Below are positions 1 through 9,624 of a stretch of DNA of 46,101 nt, in pieces; position 1 is the first letter of the stretch; each line of letters opens with the position of its first letter. Where the stretch lies: contig JAJOHG010000204.1 in the NCBI GenBank assembly GCA_021029095.1, forward strand, positions 1 to 46,101, written 5' to 3'. A program made the position numbers and the translations under genes. Source of the DNA: Phellopilus nigrolimitatus (lineage: Eukaryota; Basidiomycota; Agaricomycetes; Hymenochaetales; Hymenochaetaceae). Below the pieces are notes generated by a model. That model was not told where the DNA came from. It saw nothing but the letters and a program-made list of their open reading frames with translations, and searched no databases.

Positions 1-663
1 CCCGCCGTGCACTGTCTTCCTGCCTCTGCGCGCCTGTTTTCAGAGTCTTACGGGCAGCATGCGCTTTAGTTGCCTCAAGAATGCGCACGGACAGACTGGA
101 GCAATTTTGTCGTACGTCGTGAAGACAGCGATTCATAGCTTTTTGACGGCGCGGCCGCTGATATCGGTTGTGCTTCATCTTCGGGCTCCCACACGTGTCA
201 CCGAGGCGGTATCCGTCCAGGCTTCTTTGGCACCAGTGAGCGTGATCTACGGCGCGCTTACTGCAATGGTGAATCCGCCGAGGATGTATGAATTACGCGC
301 TGCTGCTATCATTGCTCGTCTCGTTCGAGCTGCGCCACTCGTCGCGCTCGTGCAAAAGCTACCAGGCTACGCGGAGGTCTCACTCCGGCCCGCACGCTTT
401 CCCGTTCTTCTTCACCTCCGCAGACTCTCCGTCTTCACGCCCTCGGACCCGTCTCCCTCCTCTGCATGCGCACGCGCCTCTCTCTCAGCTGTCCCTATCC
501 GCCTCCGCGTCCTTCGCTCTCTTCGCGTCCTCACCTCCCTTGCACGCGAGCACGGCAAGGGCACAGAGGCCATCCGCGCATATCTCGCGGAGCTCCTGGC
601 CTCCAATGCATGCCTCCCGTGCGAGCTAGAGCATGCATGCGTGTACTACGGAGATGCTTCATG
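1..663. other. No supported gene upstream of P450 relic
   Basis: Open frames overlap on both strands here, but they are Ser/Arg/Leu-rich, share no family pattern that I recognise, and contradict each other. The stretch lies where the N-terminal two thirds of the P450 at 664 should be, yet I could not find its C-helix or I-helix. It may be scrambled remains or unrelated sequence. Confidence 0.5.
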
Positions 664-1450
664 AGGAGAAGCATTCAACTCGTTCTATATCCCGAAGCTT
701 AGTCGAAGCTCCGGGAAGAGGTGACTGCGGCGCGCAAGGAGCACGGAGACCTCGAATACGACATACTCATGTGTCTGCCTTATGTCGACGCCGTCTGCCG
801 TGAAACGCTGCGTGTGTTCCCTCCCATCCCGCAGGTCAACCGCACGTAAGTCTATTTGCCTTGTTCTATATCCATTAAACTAACACGGCGTGATTTTCAA
901 AACGCGAGAAAGGATATCGTCCTTCCCCTCCTTTTGTCAATGAAGGCAGCTGATGGAAGGACAGAAATCAAAGAAGCCCCATTGAAGAAGAATACGAACG
1001 TCGTTGTCTCTGTCTTAAATGCCAACCGGAGCAAGCGCATCTGGGACGAAGATGCGGAGGAATGGCAGCCGCTGGCTCAAGCCGCTTCCGGAAAGCGTGA
1101 CGAAGGCGCACCTCCCGAGTGTATATGCGTCGATGTGAGCCTTTTTTTTGCGCAATATGAAACCATGTTACTCAGATTGCGTAATCTAGGATGATATGCT
1201 TCGGTGGCGGTAGGGCTTGCATGTACGTTCTTCTATAACATCCCACAGAATGCGCTTATCTGATCAGCGATGATACAGAGGGTTTATATTCGCCGAACTG
1301 GAGATGAGCAAGCACTCAGTATTCACTAGGAGTTTGACTTATTTTACAGAACTATTTCTTTCGATACTTCTCGAATCGTTCTTCTTCGAGCCAGGCCCGG
1401 ACATTTTCTGGACGATGAACGTTCTACAGGCTCCTGTCCTTATCATGTAA
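664..1450 (+). pseudogene. Cytochrome P450 pseudogene (C-terminal part)
   Basis: Remnant of a basidiomycete microsomal-type P450 monooxygenase (haem-thiolate oxidation of small lipophilic substrates). Readable blocks in order are the end of helix I/J (IQLVLYPEA, then a TAG at 700-702 where Gln is usual, then KLREEV), the K-helix ExxR motif as CRETLRV, the PPIPQVNRT stretch, KNTNVVVSVLNANRS, DEDAEEW, a frameshifted LPSVYAS, the haem-binding FGGGRAC (about 1199-1219), FAELEM, and a last block with LLESFFFEPGPD and LQAPVL. Splice sites are still recognisable: GT..AG near 1135-1189 and 1216-1275, and a GC..AG intron near 1306-1349. The acceptor after the ETLR exon is damaged. The 5' two thirds are missing, and a nonsense change plus a frameshift make it a pseudogene. 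The TAA at 1448-1450 lies 17 bp from the stop of the convergent CipC-like gene. I cannot assign a CYP family. Confidence 0.85.
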
Positions 1451-1466
1451 TCATTTTCCGCAACCA

Positions 1467-2144
1467 TCAGTAGTCCTGCGCGATCTGGCTGTCGCCCTGC
1501 TGCTTGGCATGATACTTCGCTTTCTCCTTGTCGATAGAGTTGAGCTAAATAAAACGTTACATTAGCACCGTTCAAAGTGTCTTTTCAAGCCAAAACTACT
1601 CACTCCCTTGGTCTCTACCTCGCGGTCAACGAAAGCGCCAGAGAAACCAGCCCTGGATGAGTATAATCAGATACCGAAATAAGTCAGCAATGAAGCAAAG
1701 CGTGCGCACAGGAGCTCCTTTGCCTCCGCATGTGACGCGGGCTTGCCATTCTTCGCGACGTGCTTCTCATAAGCCTTGGAAGCCTCGTAGGCTTAAAACA
1801 TAGAGCCACGTTAGCTCGCCTTCAGAAACAGAGATCTGTCAACACACCAGCTGCACCGCCAAGAGCCTCGTGGCCTAGTGACGCTTTATGTTCAGAACTG
1901 GTAGACTTCTCCTGGTACCTATCGTAATTAAAAATAATCAAGCCAGTCAATGCATGTTATGTTACCTATTCAAATGCAACTTACTAAAGTCACAGTGTCG
2001 CCAGCAGAAAATGGGTTAAGAAGCGACAAGGTTAAAGAGCGCCAGTCAGCGTCGATCCCGACGTGCTCGGGAAGCGGACGCAAGTATACGCACCTCATTG
2101 TTGGCCTGAGTCTGGTCAGAGTCGTGGTGACTAAACAAACCCAT
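1467..2144 (-). CDS. CipC-like stress-responsive small protein
   Basis: Five exons on the minus strand: 2094-2144, 1848-1911, 1710-1791, 1604-1652 and 1467-1544. All phases agree and give 107 aa. The start MGLFSHHDSDQTQ, the centre YEASKAYEKHVAKNGKPASH, and the end AGFSGAFVDREVETKG then IDKEKAKYHAKQQ match the fungal CipC family (first seen as concanamycin-induced protein C; about 110 aa, soluble, induced by stress or host contact, biochemical role unknown). All four introns are short GT..AG. The second exon uses the acceptor GGTACCAG at 1912-1919; the AG a few bases earlier would break the frame. A TATA-like GTATATAAAC lies about 100 bp upstream. The gene looks intact although it abuts a dead P450. 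Family assignment rests on recalled consensus, not a search. Confidence 0.85.
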
Positions 2145-2240
2145 GGTAATACTACAGTGCTGTGCGTATAGGGAGCTGAGTAGAGTATCTGGTAGTTGGA
2201 GAGGGAGCTTGATAACCACCAGAAGGAAAGAAAAAAGGAG

Positions 2241-2250
2241 GTTTATATAC
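2241..2250 (-). promoter_or_regulatory. TATA-like box of CipC-like gene
   Basis: The minus-strand sequence GTATATAAAC sits 97 bp upstream of the ATG at 2144, a common fungal spacing. Confidence 0.5.
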
Positions 2251-2279
2251 CTGCAGTGCTCCATGACGTCGCACTGTTC

Positions 2280-3085
2280 TAAAAATAGCTGAAATGGTGA
2301 CCCCGCTCTTTGTGGTGAGCGATTGAACTGGAACTGTCGCTGGTGGAGCCTACTACGTACTTACGAAGATAGTATGCATTGGGAGCCTTGGGAGTTTCTG
2401 TAATACTGTAGCGTACATGTATTGTCGATGTAAGCTCCCTCAAATAATTTCTGCCTCTGGTCTTCTGGTAGATCTTAACTCCCGTCAATTTTCATCGTTT
2501 CCCTCCCTGCGCGACTTCCTTTCTGGTTGCATTGCCATTAGCTTTATCGCGAAAGGAACGCAGTCATCAGGTCTGCGAGGCTGTGTGAGCTGGCCGTTGT
2601 CCGATTCCCCCCTGGCTTTCTTTGTCATTGACAAAAAAATTTGAGCAGTCCATGTTGCAATCTCTTCCTGCCTCCGTGCGTCTACCTTCAGTAGACTCTT
2701 ATATATGGTAAATTGGCACATTCAGACCTTGATATTGACCTTGCTAAGCCCGCAATCTATCTGTCGATCACAGCATAGTCTAGACAAATTTCCTCGGGCT
2801 TTCGTGTCTTCATTATTCAGGCCATCGTCTTTTCGATAGTACAACTCTTAGCGTGGAGCGTGAAGTCAAGTGTGGAGTATGTAATACATAGACGCGTCGA
2901 TCTCTTAGTCGTCATCATTTCGTACACGGATCCGGAAGCTCGCTCGGAGCTCATGATTCGCTGATATATCAGAATATCCAACGCAAGTCGCCAGCTGGGT
3001 ATGTAGAATGATCCTTATTTGACTATAGGAAAAAGCGATCAGGAAAAAAATGACGAAGGTACAGCATTACTAATCACCGGTGACT
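2280..3085. other. Intergenic, no gene seen
   Basis: Only short open frames of average composition are present, with no spliceable family pattern, tRNA-like fold or clear repeat. It separates the CipC-like promoter from the left arm of the inverted repeat. Confidence 0.5.
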
Positions 3086-3089
3086 CTGT

Positions 3090-4700
3090 CGCTCCTATTC
3101 AGTCGTTGGATTGACTCGTCATCGAAGACGAAGAGCACCACAGAATACACTACGTACAGCATTTCTTCAAAGGTTCCATTCTCCGAGACAGCCACAGTCG
3201 TCATCCCGTCCGTAGACGACTGACGCGAAGACATCCCTTTCGGAATCGAAAGACATTTGAAGCCGGAATAGGGCTGTCCGATAGTCTGGAGAGAAACTTG
3301 AACCAGATTAGCACTGTCGTACCTTAGCACAGAGAATCCAAGGCTGGGACTGGTTGGAGAGTGCCGCAAAAGTCATTCGCCGTGCTCGCAGCAAGATGTC
3401 GGCTACAGCTTGAGGCCGCATGAGTTCCTTCGAGGTTTCCCGAGGGCACTCCATTCTATGCCCAGAATGTCCTAGACGGGATTTAGGATGTTAGGGAGAT
3501 GGTAAGGCGGACCAAAGCACGACTCGGTGCTTCGGAAAAAAGAAGAGCAACAACAGAGGCGATACATGGATACGTGATGGAACCCGCTACTTTCCGAAAA
3601 ATGAGAAGACATGATCTGGCGATGTTGCGATTGCAAGAACCTGAGGGGCTCTCGTAGCTTTAAGCCAAAAGGCTCGAGCCAAGGATCAGTCGCATGAGCA
3701 CATATTCGGAAGTATGTTTGTTTTTGATGACCCAAACAGATTAAGGAATTTAAATGGCGATTCAGAGTGCGCTTAAAAGTCCAGGGTACGCGACGACAGT
3801 CGAAAGACTCCGATAGTAGCATGTCAGCGTAGAAGTGCATGTATATTCCATCAGAGAGCTCTTACAATCTTCTTTCGTCGTCGCAGGATAATAGACAACT
3901 TCGCTAGATTGAGTTCCTTTTTTCTGAACAACTCGTCTCTGCAGAAAGAATTACATAATAGAAAACGGGCTCCTTCTGGCCTCAGCTTGCAAGCGGGTTT
4001 TTCGTATCATCTTGAGATCACTGGTAGGATCTCGACCATCACGCACAGCGTTTCCTGCACGGAACTGACTGAGCTGCGCAAGGGTGATATTCGCTCGAAC
4101 GATAAACACGGTCGAGCAACATCCCTTCTGAGCAGCAGACTTGAGAGAAGTTGAAAAGTCAATACGGGTGACATGATTTGAAATACTGGATGGAACATAC
4201 CACCGACGACTTCTGATATGTTTTGAAGTGAACTTATGGCGCCTTCAATGATTTCACTGTGAATAGTGAGTGATTTGTCATCAACCACCCTTGGAAGACT
4301 ACGGAGAGCCGACTACAGGAAAACTAGGGTCCGAGTGTTGGAGATCGAACTATTCACTGTATGAATTACATTTTTCACTCAGCCAGAAAGCACGCAGAAG
4401 ACGTTTGAGTCAATACTTCGCAACGTTATGAATGACGGGAAAAGAACATCTAACCATCTTATATGCTTTTCTTGCCTTTTTTCAGCTCCAAAAGCAAGTC
4501 GCTTTGTGAAGCAATCGCTTTCAGGACGAAAGCGTAACAAAAGGCGAAAGCTGGATATTTTGAAGATGAAATGCCAGCGTCCCCGACTCAGACGTCGACT
4601 TGAAAAAGCAATTTGAGTCTTACTCCTGCCGCATACCATTTCAGGCGGCGTGCTCCTATCGGTCCGGTCTTCAAGTCAATTTGTCCCATGTAACTATCTA
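3090..4700 (-). pseudogene. Degenerate coding relics in outer left arm
   Basis: Unidentified remains that are matched in the right arm. The minus-strand stretch 3840-3472 carries YADMLLSESFD and FKRTLNRHLNSL; the right arm at about 31400-31520 reads YTDTLLLLKSLDF and FKRILNLHLNPL. Further along, minus 3369-3090 carries VSENGTFEEMLYVVY, matched near 32030-32090. A block near 3935-4060 corresponds to 31190-31310. Reading frames are broken in both copies by stops and shifts, so whatever gene stood here is dead in both. I do not recognise the family. The rest of the stretch (4080-4700) is similar to the right arm but has no convincing coding pattern. Confidence 0.45.
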
Positions 4701-4740
4701 CACTCTTCGAGAGTAGTGTTTGCGACGTCTGAAGTTATGA

Positions 4741-5956
4741 ATGACAGACACGATGGAGATTCACTCGGAGAATGTTGACATGGTTGGAGAAGACCATCCC
4801 AAACGCGATGCGCAAAGCGAGAGCGGAGAAAAGCGGCCGGCTGGAGACGATATCGATGGCGAGTTGGCTGAAGGGTTACAGAAACGAAAGAAAGGAGGTG
4901 AGAAGCAAAAGCAGAGAGACAAGTGCTGCGATTGTATCGCACACAATGTCCACGGACTCATGAGGCTGAATGCAAGAGAATGGCTCAAGCGAGAGAGCAG
5001 TGCGTTGGTCGCAGACGAAGAGGTGCGTGTGATTGCCGACATGCTAACCTGTTTACGATCTCAAGGACATCACAGGAAGCGCTCAAGCTTGTCGGTTCTC
5101 GACACATCCTAGTCCTTCGTATGCGCTACTTCGTGTACGACTCTCCGTCGCCAGCCCGCTTCGTTCGGGAGGCCCGCTCGCTGTATCTCGGCGCAAACGG
5201 TGACGAAATGAGCCGACCGTCGTCTCCGGCTTTGGCCTTTTCGTCTAACCTTGAATCAACATGCTCAGAGCCAGAAGCGCGGAATGACGATGGCTCTGTT
5301 TCAGACTCGCGCCTCGTCTCCGCCGAAACGTATTTCTCCATCGTGCTCGTCTCGCAGAACAGGGACCGGGCGATGCGCGTTGCACACCACGCGGTGCTCG
5401 ATGTCCATTTACGCGAGACAGACGGCAAAGGTGGCAATGGATGGCGATGCATCACGCACAACGTTTTTGCGAAGCTTGCGCAGGAGGACGAGGAAATGGA
5501 CGTGCTAAGGAACGAATACGCGATATACCAACGCCTGGCGGCGCACGACGTGGAGGGCGTGCCGGCCGTGCTTGGTCTGTTTCGGGACGTTGAGGAGGAT
5601 GGTCCCCTGGTGCTTGTCATGACGGACGCCGGGAAACCACTTAGGTGGAGGTCGGAGCGCGTACGGATCACTCAGGATCAGGGGTGAGTTCGCTTTCTTG
5701 TAAAATGTCTTCCGATCCTGACCCCTTCTTTAGAGATGCCTTCATCTACGCCCTGATGAGCATCCACGCAGCAGGCATCTTGCATGGCGATATCCACCCG
5801 AAAAGCCTTCTCGTTGATGCCGCGGGCAAGGTCGCGATTGTTAATTTCAAGTGTGCAGAAGAAAGCACAGATCAAACAGACAGAGAAATGGAACTCGAGC
5901 GTCTCTCGGAGTACTTATTGGACTTCGTAGGAGACGGCTGCCCCGTTAGCGAGTGA
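4741..5956 (+). CDS. Kinase-like protein A1 (probable pseudokinase)
   Basis: Three exons, 4741-5022, 5076-5683 and 5734-5956, give 370 aa; phases agree with paralogue A2. Intron 1 is 53 nt in both copies. Residues 1-94 are charged, with a KRKKG basic stretch and a CCDC motif. The kinase part has a candidate beta-3 lysine (K227 in FAKLA), a candidate alpha-C glutamate (E241 in RNEY), a hinge-like LVLVMTDAG, a catalytic loop HGDIHPKS (314-321) and IVNF (332-335) in place of the DFG. Canonical HxDxxxxN and DFG are thus altered: Asp316 is kept, the Asn is Ser321, and the DFG Asp is Asn334. The protein stops soon after, so most of the C-lobe is absent. It resembles fungal 'HGDxxPRNV' kinases. It converges on B1. 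An alternative start at 4753 matches the start of A2. Catalytic activity is doubtful. Confidence 0.8.
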
Positions 5957-6260
5957 CCCGTAATGTTCATCTTCTGCAAATATGCTATCCGTGCCTGCGA
6001 CTCGGTTGTGACTAACTGTACTTTTATAACGGCAGACTACTCTGAACGGTTCCTTGACGGAGAAAAATACTAGCAAATTTTGCTTAGCACGCATACTGAC
6101 GTTGTGGTCAATCGACTCAAGTCTGTCGAGTTTGGTTGAAACGTCTTTGGGAAGCTCAAGATACATAATTACTACAAACGGATATGTTGGCTAACACGGT
6201 AAGTAATCTTGTGTACATCATACAGATTCAGGTTGCGCATTTTCTCTAACCCATACAGCA
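5957..6260. other. Conserved A1/B1 intergenic spacer
   Basis: This spacer separates the convergent stops of A1 and B1 and matches 28942-29245 in inverted orientation. In the 252 bp from 5915 to 6166 I counted about ten substitutions and no indel between copies. An 83-codon frame is open on the minus strand in both copies, but most differences change the residue, so protein-level constraint is not indicated. It presumably carries the 3' UTRs and poly(A) signals of both genes. Confidence 0.6.
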
Positions 6261-7103
6261 CTAGTAGGGAATGATGGACTGAGAGCTATATTGCTGAGAC
6301 GACTGGGAGCTGGAGAAAGAATCGTTATGCTCCGAATAGTCCGCCGAATTGTCATCCTGAGAGGTCTGTGATGATGATAACTCTTCCTGGCTAGAATGAT
6401 GGACTGGTTGGATGTGGAAGGGACTAGAAGTAGGCAAGACTAACTGAGTCAGGTCATGGCCTGACTCTGATTCGTCCACGATGCTACCGTTAGCTTCGCC
6501 CCCAGGGAGCATTGCAGACTGGGATGAAATTAAATCGCCCAGTACGTTATTCATTGACATGTCATCCTCTGGCTGACTGGTGCTGGGTAACGAACTGTTT
6601 ATCTCGGAATTCGAACCGGCGTTGGTGGATTGGGACATTGCGACCTCCATTTCCAGGTTGGCTGCCATGACATCTGTATCATCCAAACGGTACACGACGG
6701 ACGAGACTAACATGAATCCCGCCCTGACGATATTTCTATCCTGCGGGAGCACTTTCTTGATCACGCGGTTCTCGAGCATGGTCTCGTTCCACCTGCCCTG
6801 TTCGAAGCGCTCCACGTCCCTCTTCGGGTGCGAATACATGGCCAGCCGCACAGGGTGATATAGAAAACGTAGGAATTCATCGACTATCGCTTTGCTATTG
6901 TCATGTTTGAAAGCGGCGGGATAAAGGGTACGGTGACTAGGCCATGGGAAGTCGGCGAACGTCATATTTGGATTACGTAGTTCGTCTTCCGGGTGCTTTT
7001 CGAGCATGCCCCAGCGATACTCGTACTTGTCGTACTTATTGCGGACGCTATCGGTAGATTTGACGTTGGAGTTGTCTCTAGACGAATACTGTGGCTGCAA
7101 CAT
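6261..7103 (-). CDS. NFKBIL1-like family protein B1
   Basis: Uninterrupted 280-aa frame. The start at 7103 (MLQPQYSS) aligns without gaps with the start of B2; an ATG three codons upstream is also in frame. Residues 27-31 YEYRW, 49-55 FADFPWP and 104-114 RWNETMLENRV correspond to the pattern 'YE.RW...LRF.DIPWP...RWHPDKFE.RVLPRV...DR..V..G' of a protein family expanded in basidiomycetes, which resembles the C-terminal part of animal NFKBIL1. The HPD of 'RWHPD' is replaced by NET. The C-terminal half is Ser/Gln/Asp-rich and disordered, ending SSQSIIPY. A TATAAAAGG lies about 100 bp upstream. It converges on kinase-like A1, and the same pair recurs as B2/A2. Molecular function is unknown; the family name is from memory of its consensus. 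Confidence 0.8.
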   Translation of the reverse strand: MLQPQYSSRDNSNVKSTDSVRNKYDKYEYRWGMLEKHPEDELRNPNMTFADFPWPSHRTLYPAAFKHDNSKAIVDEFLRFLYHPVRLAMYSHPKRDVERFEQGRWNETMLENRVIKKVLPQDRNIVRAGFMLVSSVVYRLDDTDVMAANLEMEVAMSQSTNAGSNSEINSSLPSTSQPEDDMSMNNVLGDLISSQSAMLPGGEANGSIVDESESGHDLTQLVLPTSSPFHIQPVHHSSQEELSSSQTSQDDNSADYSEHNDSFSSSQSSQQYSSQSIIPY

Positions 7104-7200
7104 CGCTGTCAAATAGAAAAGACGGCGACTCAGAAGCAGAAAGAGTAAGTAGGACTGGTAGGGTGGGACTTCGCATTCCTCGGTACGTACAGGTCGATGT

Positions 7201-7210
7201 CCTTTTATAA
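7201..7210 (-). promoter_or_regulatory. TATA box of B1
   Basis: The minus-strand TTATAAAAGG lies about 100 bp before the B1 ATG. Paralogue B2 has TATAAAAGG at 27985-27993 at the same spacing, so the element is conserved between copies. Confidence 0.65.
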
Positions 7211-7480
7211 CGCCAGCATGTCGAAGTGGCTGACCAATGTCCTTTCACGTTTATGCGACCTTTCGGAAGCACAGGATTTGTTTCAAGTTTTAGCTTTTCC
7301 AGCTCCCGACCTTTGTGGCTTTCTTTGTACAATCCTACTGCGGGCAGTGTCATTTGGGTTCTCTTTGTTGGATACGTAAAACGCGGCCTTTCATCTCGGT
7401 TGGCATTTTTCCACGTCGGATGTTTGTGAATGCGAGAATACAATGATCGTAAGTCAGTGGCTCATCGTTCGTAATATGTA

Positions 7481-7761
7481 ACATTGCTGAATTATAATAT
7501 CTTGTGAATTAGTTTGATCAGGAATCGACTAGAATGCACATAATTGAAAAAGAACAAGTGCCATTTCCAGTACAGCATCTCCTCGTGAACTACGCGGCAA
7601 GTCCCTGATATTAAGTATCAGTCTGTACAATTGCTGAAGATTAGCAGGTAGTGCATACAAATGTTGGTGTGTACAGGTATAGAAGTAAAAGCTATAATGA
7701 GGGTACAAAATAAACGTCTCGGAGTCCCGTCCGCGAGAAAGGTCTACCGCTTCCTATTTGT
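7481..7761. other. Inner junction of left arm
   Basis: AT-rich sequence between the last match to the right arm and the stop of B3. No gene, terminal inverted repeat or target-site duplication is visible at the junction. Confidence 0.4.
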
Positions 7762-8718
7762 TCAGCGAAAACTGCCGAACAAGCTATCCCCTGAACTCGT
7801 CCTGTCCGTGGGATTGCGGGGTTTATAGAAAAAGCTATCAGACGCAGCGACAACGGGCGGGGCGTAAGGCTCCACCTGGCGAGAAGACTCTATCTTCGGT
7901 TCCGTATTGGCGTCGATTGCCTGAGGGTTCGCCTTCTGCGACTGGATGAACGCGTCAAACCCGAATATAGTGTTATCGGGTCGACGGGGCGCAGAATGTT
8001 GGAGCTTGCCTTCATATGCAAGCTCCTTCTTCAGAAAGTCGACATCCTCATCGTTGGCACCCCGTACGTACGCAGAGATGATCGCATGCGCCAAGCGGAC
8101 GGACTGGCGGTCCTCCGAGACGACCTTGCTGACGAGACGCGACTCGACGATCTCAGGGTCCCAAAGGAACGCCTCCTCCTCGCGCAGCGTCTTTATCTCG
8201 CACCCTCGTTCGACGGCACGTTCCAGCCCAAAGAGGAAGCACTCCACTTTCGAGCGGTCGAGCGGGAAGTGTGTGCGCGAGAGGGGCATGGGGCTGTCGG
8301 TGAACGCGCGCGAAAACTCGGCGTTGCCAAGGATGCAGAATGTCGGCCAAGGCACGTCCTCGAACCGGAGGCATGCGGCGAACTGGCCTTCGGGCTGGAC
8401 TTCGGCACAGACGAGCGCGTACCAGCGCCTTTCGTACTCCTGGTGCGCTTTCCTACGGAATACCTCTTCTGTTTCGACCGTGTAAGGCATGGTACTGAGC
8501 TCGGGCTGCTGATCGATCTCGCCTTCGCTTTCTTCCACAATGACTTCCAGTTTTTCTGCACGTGGCTTCCGTTTCTCCAAATAAAGGCGTCTAGCTTCCT
8601 CCCGTGTCGTTGTCTCCTCCTTGGATAAGGGCTTCCGGATTATCAGTGTTGGTTCTCGCGCAAGGCCGTGAAGGGGTCCTGCGCACTGTTGGACGATGGT
8701 ATTGTTGTGAGAAGACAT
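7762..8718 (-). CDS. NFKBIL1-like family protein B3
   Basis: Uninterrupted frame of 318 aa from the ATG at 8718. An ATG six codons upstream (8736) lies only about 27 bp from the TATA-like element at 8763-8770, so the inner start is preferred. It is a diverged relative of B1/B2. Residues 95-99 YERRW and 117-125 LRFEDVPWP are followed by WDPEIVESRLV (186-196), the place of the family's 'RWHPDKFE.RVL'; here W and DP survive but the His does not. The N-terminal 90 residues, rich in Glu and Arg, are absent from B1 and B2. The C-terminal 90 residues are polar and probably disordered. It has no kinase partner beside it and no counterpart at the right arm. Function unknown. Confidence 0.75.
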   Translation of the reverse strand: MSSHNNTIVQQCAGPLHGLAREPTLIIRKPLSKEETTTREEARRLYLEKRKPRAEKLEVIVEESEGEIDQQPELSTMPYTVETEEVFRRKAHQEYERRWYALVCAEVQPEGQFAACLRFEDVPWPTFCILGNAEFSRAFTDSPMPLSRTHFPLDRSKVECFLFGLERAVERGCEIKTLREEEAFLWDPEIVESRLVSKVVSEDRQSVRLAHAIISAYVRGANDEDVDFLKKELAYEGKLQHSAPRRPDNTIFGFDAFIQSQKANPQAIDANTEPKIESSRQVEPYAPPVVAASDSFFYKPRNPTDRTSSGDSLFGSFR

Positions 8719-8762
8719 CGTGTCGTTAAGAAACAAGACTCGGAGGCCGACGAATGAGTTGT

Positions 8763-8770
8763 GTATATAA
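8763..8770 (-). promoter_or_regulatory. TATA-like box of B3
   Basis: The minus strand reads TTATATAC about 45 bp upstream of the preferred ATG at 8718. This spacing favours 8718 over the in-frame ATG at 8736. Confidence 0.4.
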
Positions 8771-9117
8771 GACTCGACGTGAGTGAGGACGTTTTGTAGA
8801 ATATGTTGACAGAGCTGCTTTTATATGCTGCTGTCCTCAAGCCACAATTGTCGTTTCAGCCGCGATCGAAGGCCGCGGGCCAACCGCCTGTTCCCATGAG
8901 TCATGGAAACAGGTCATAGCCACATCACACAAGAGCTTTAACTTTCAAACTTCTATTGTTCTTAACGTACGTAGATCATTTCGAACGGATGTATTTCTGA
9001 GATCAGATGTGCATGGATAAGCAGGGTATTGTTCGAATTACAAAGTCCGAAAGCGGCACAAAAAAACTATCGGAAGCAGTTCTACACGGCTAGAAGCATT
9101 GTGCAGGATGATACTTT

Positions 9118-9566
9118 TCACATAACGCCCTCGCTCCTTGAGACAATATACCTTCAGCAGAACCAGATAACAATTTCAATGCGAGTTGCAAGAAAACAGG
9201 TATTAACGATGACGCACCAGGCATGAATCACGCCCGGAATCCATCCAAGGATCCACAGGAGAATGTTTATCCAGAAATCTAGTAGGCACGACGAAAACGC
9301 AAGGGTGTAAGGATCGTTTGAAGATATAGATTAAGATTAGAAAGAATGCAATACCGGCTGTACAACCTCTCTCTATAATAACGCATCGTATCAGGGGAAA
9401 AAATCGCTGTCTCTCAAAATAAGAAACTTACTGAAGAATACGGCGGCGGGTGGCACGACGCTGAAATGAGGAGTCAGCGTCTGTTCATATGAATTTTTTC
9501 GGCTGCTCACATTGCGAGAAAGTACAGGAGGACATCGCTAGTTGGAGAAGTAGCTGTTTGGGCCAT
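9118..9566 (-). CDS. PMP3: PMP3-type plasma membrane proteolipid, copy 1
   Basis: Five exons on the minus strand, 9511-9566, 9432-9460, 9355-9372 (18 nt), 9218-9278 and 9118-9151, give 65 aa, the usual size of the family (UPF0057; about 55-65 aa). The spliced product has a first hydrophobic segment with SDVLLYFLAIVVPPAAVF, the loop FKRGCTADFW, then a second segment with LGWIPGVIHAWYI. Family members are small plasma-membrane peptides with two transmembrane helices that affect membrane potential and tolerance of Na+ and K+. The 18-nt exon encodes the cysteine loop and is required to keep the frame. The 29-nt and 61-nt exons have exactly the same lengths in copy 2. A GTATAAAG lies about 50 bp upstream of the ATG. 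Confidence 0.88.
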
Positions 9567-9616
9567 GGTGGTTGAATTCAAGGGGGATTGTGGCGTTATC
9601 ACTGTCGGCGAAAGCG

Positions 9617-9624
9617 CTTTATAC
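9617..9624 (-). promoter_or_regulatory. TATA-like box of PMP3 copy 1
   Basis: The minus strand reads GTATAAAG 51 bp upstream of the ATG at 9566. Confidence 0.45.

Larger units (their letters stand above)
3090..7480. repeat. Left arm of large inverted repeat (A1/B1 cassette)
   Basis: This segment, read on the minus strand, realigns with 27725-32095. Anchors I matched by eye: 3125-3240 with 32000-32095; 3425-3470 with about 31690-31750; 3600-3670 with about 31545-31620; 3935-4080 with about 31160-31310; 4620-4760 with about 30425-30595; the kinase genes; the spacer 5957-6260 with 28942-29245; the B genes; TATA box with TATA box; and 7220-7480 with 27725-27965. Order is kept throughout, with small indels. 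Similarity is highest over the kinase and spacer, and falls outwards and inside B. The arm holds intact A1 and B1 plus degenerate sequence at 3090-4700. Confidence 0.85.

Noticed and set aside
59..664. A 201-codon plus-strand frame before the P450 relic
   Set aside because: It is Ser/Arg/Leu-rich, overlaps equally long frames on both strands, and lacks P450 or other motifs.
5023..5075. Apparent frameshift in the kinase N-terminal region (frames change after LVADEE)
   Set aside because: A normal 53-nt GT..AG intron with a GCTAAC branch-like site explains it. The same intron is present in A2.
5915..6166. An 83-codon minus-strand frame conserved as 29036-29287 in the other arm
   Set aside because: Of about ten nucleotide differences between the copies, most change the residue, so there is no sign of protein constraint. 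It overlaps the kinase 3' end and is explained by the recent duplication.
7946..8628. Plus-strand frames of 179 and 210 codons antisense to B3
   Set aside because: The minus-strand frame carries the conserved YERRW, VPWP and WDPE segments; the others are shadows.
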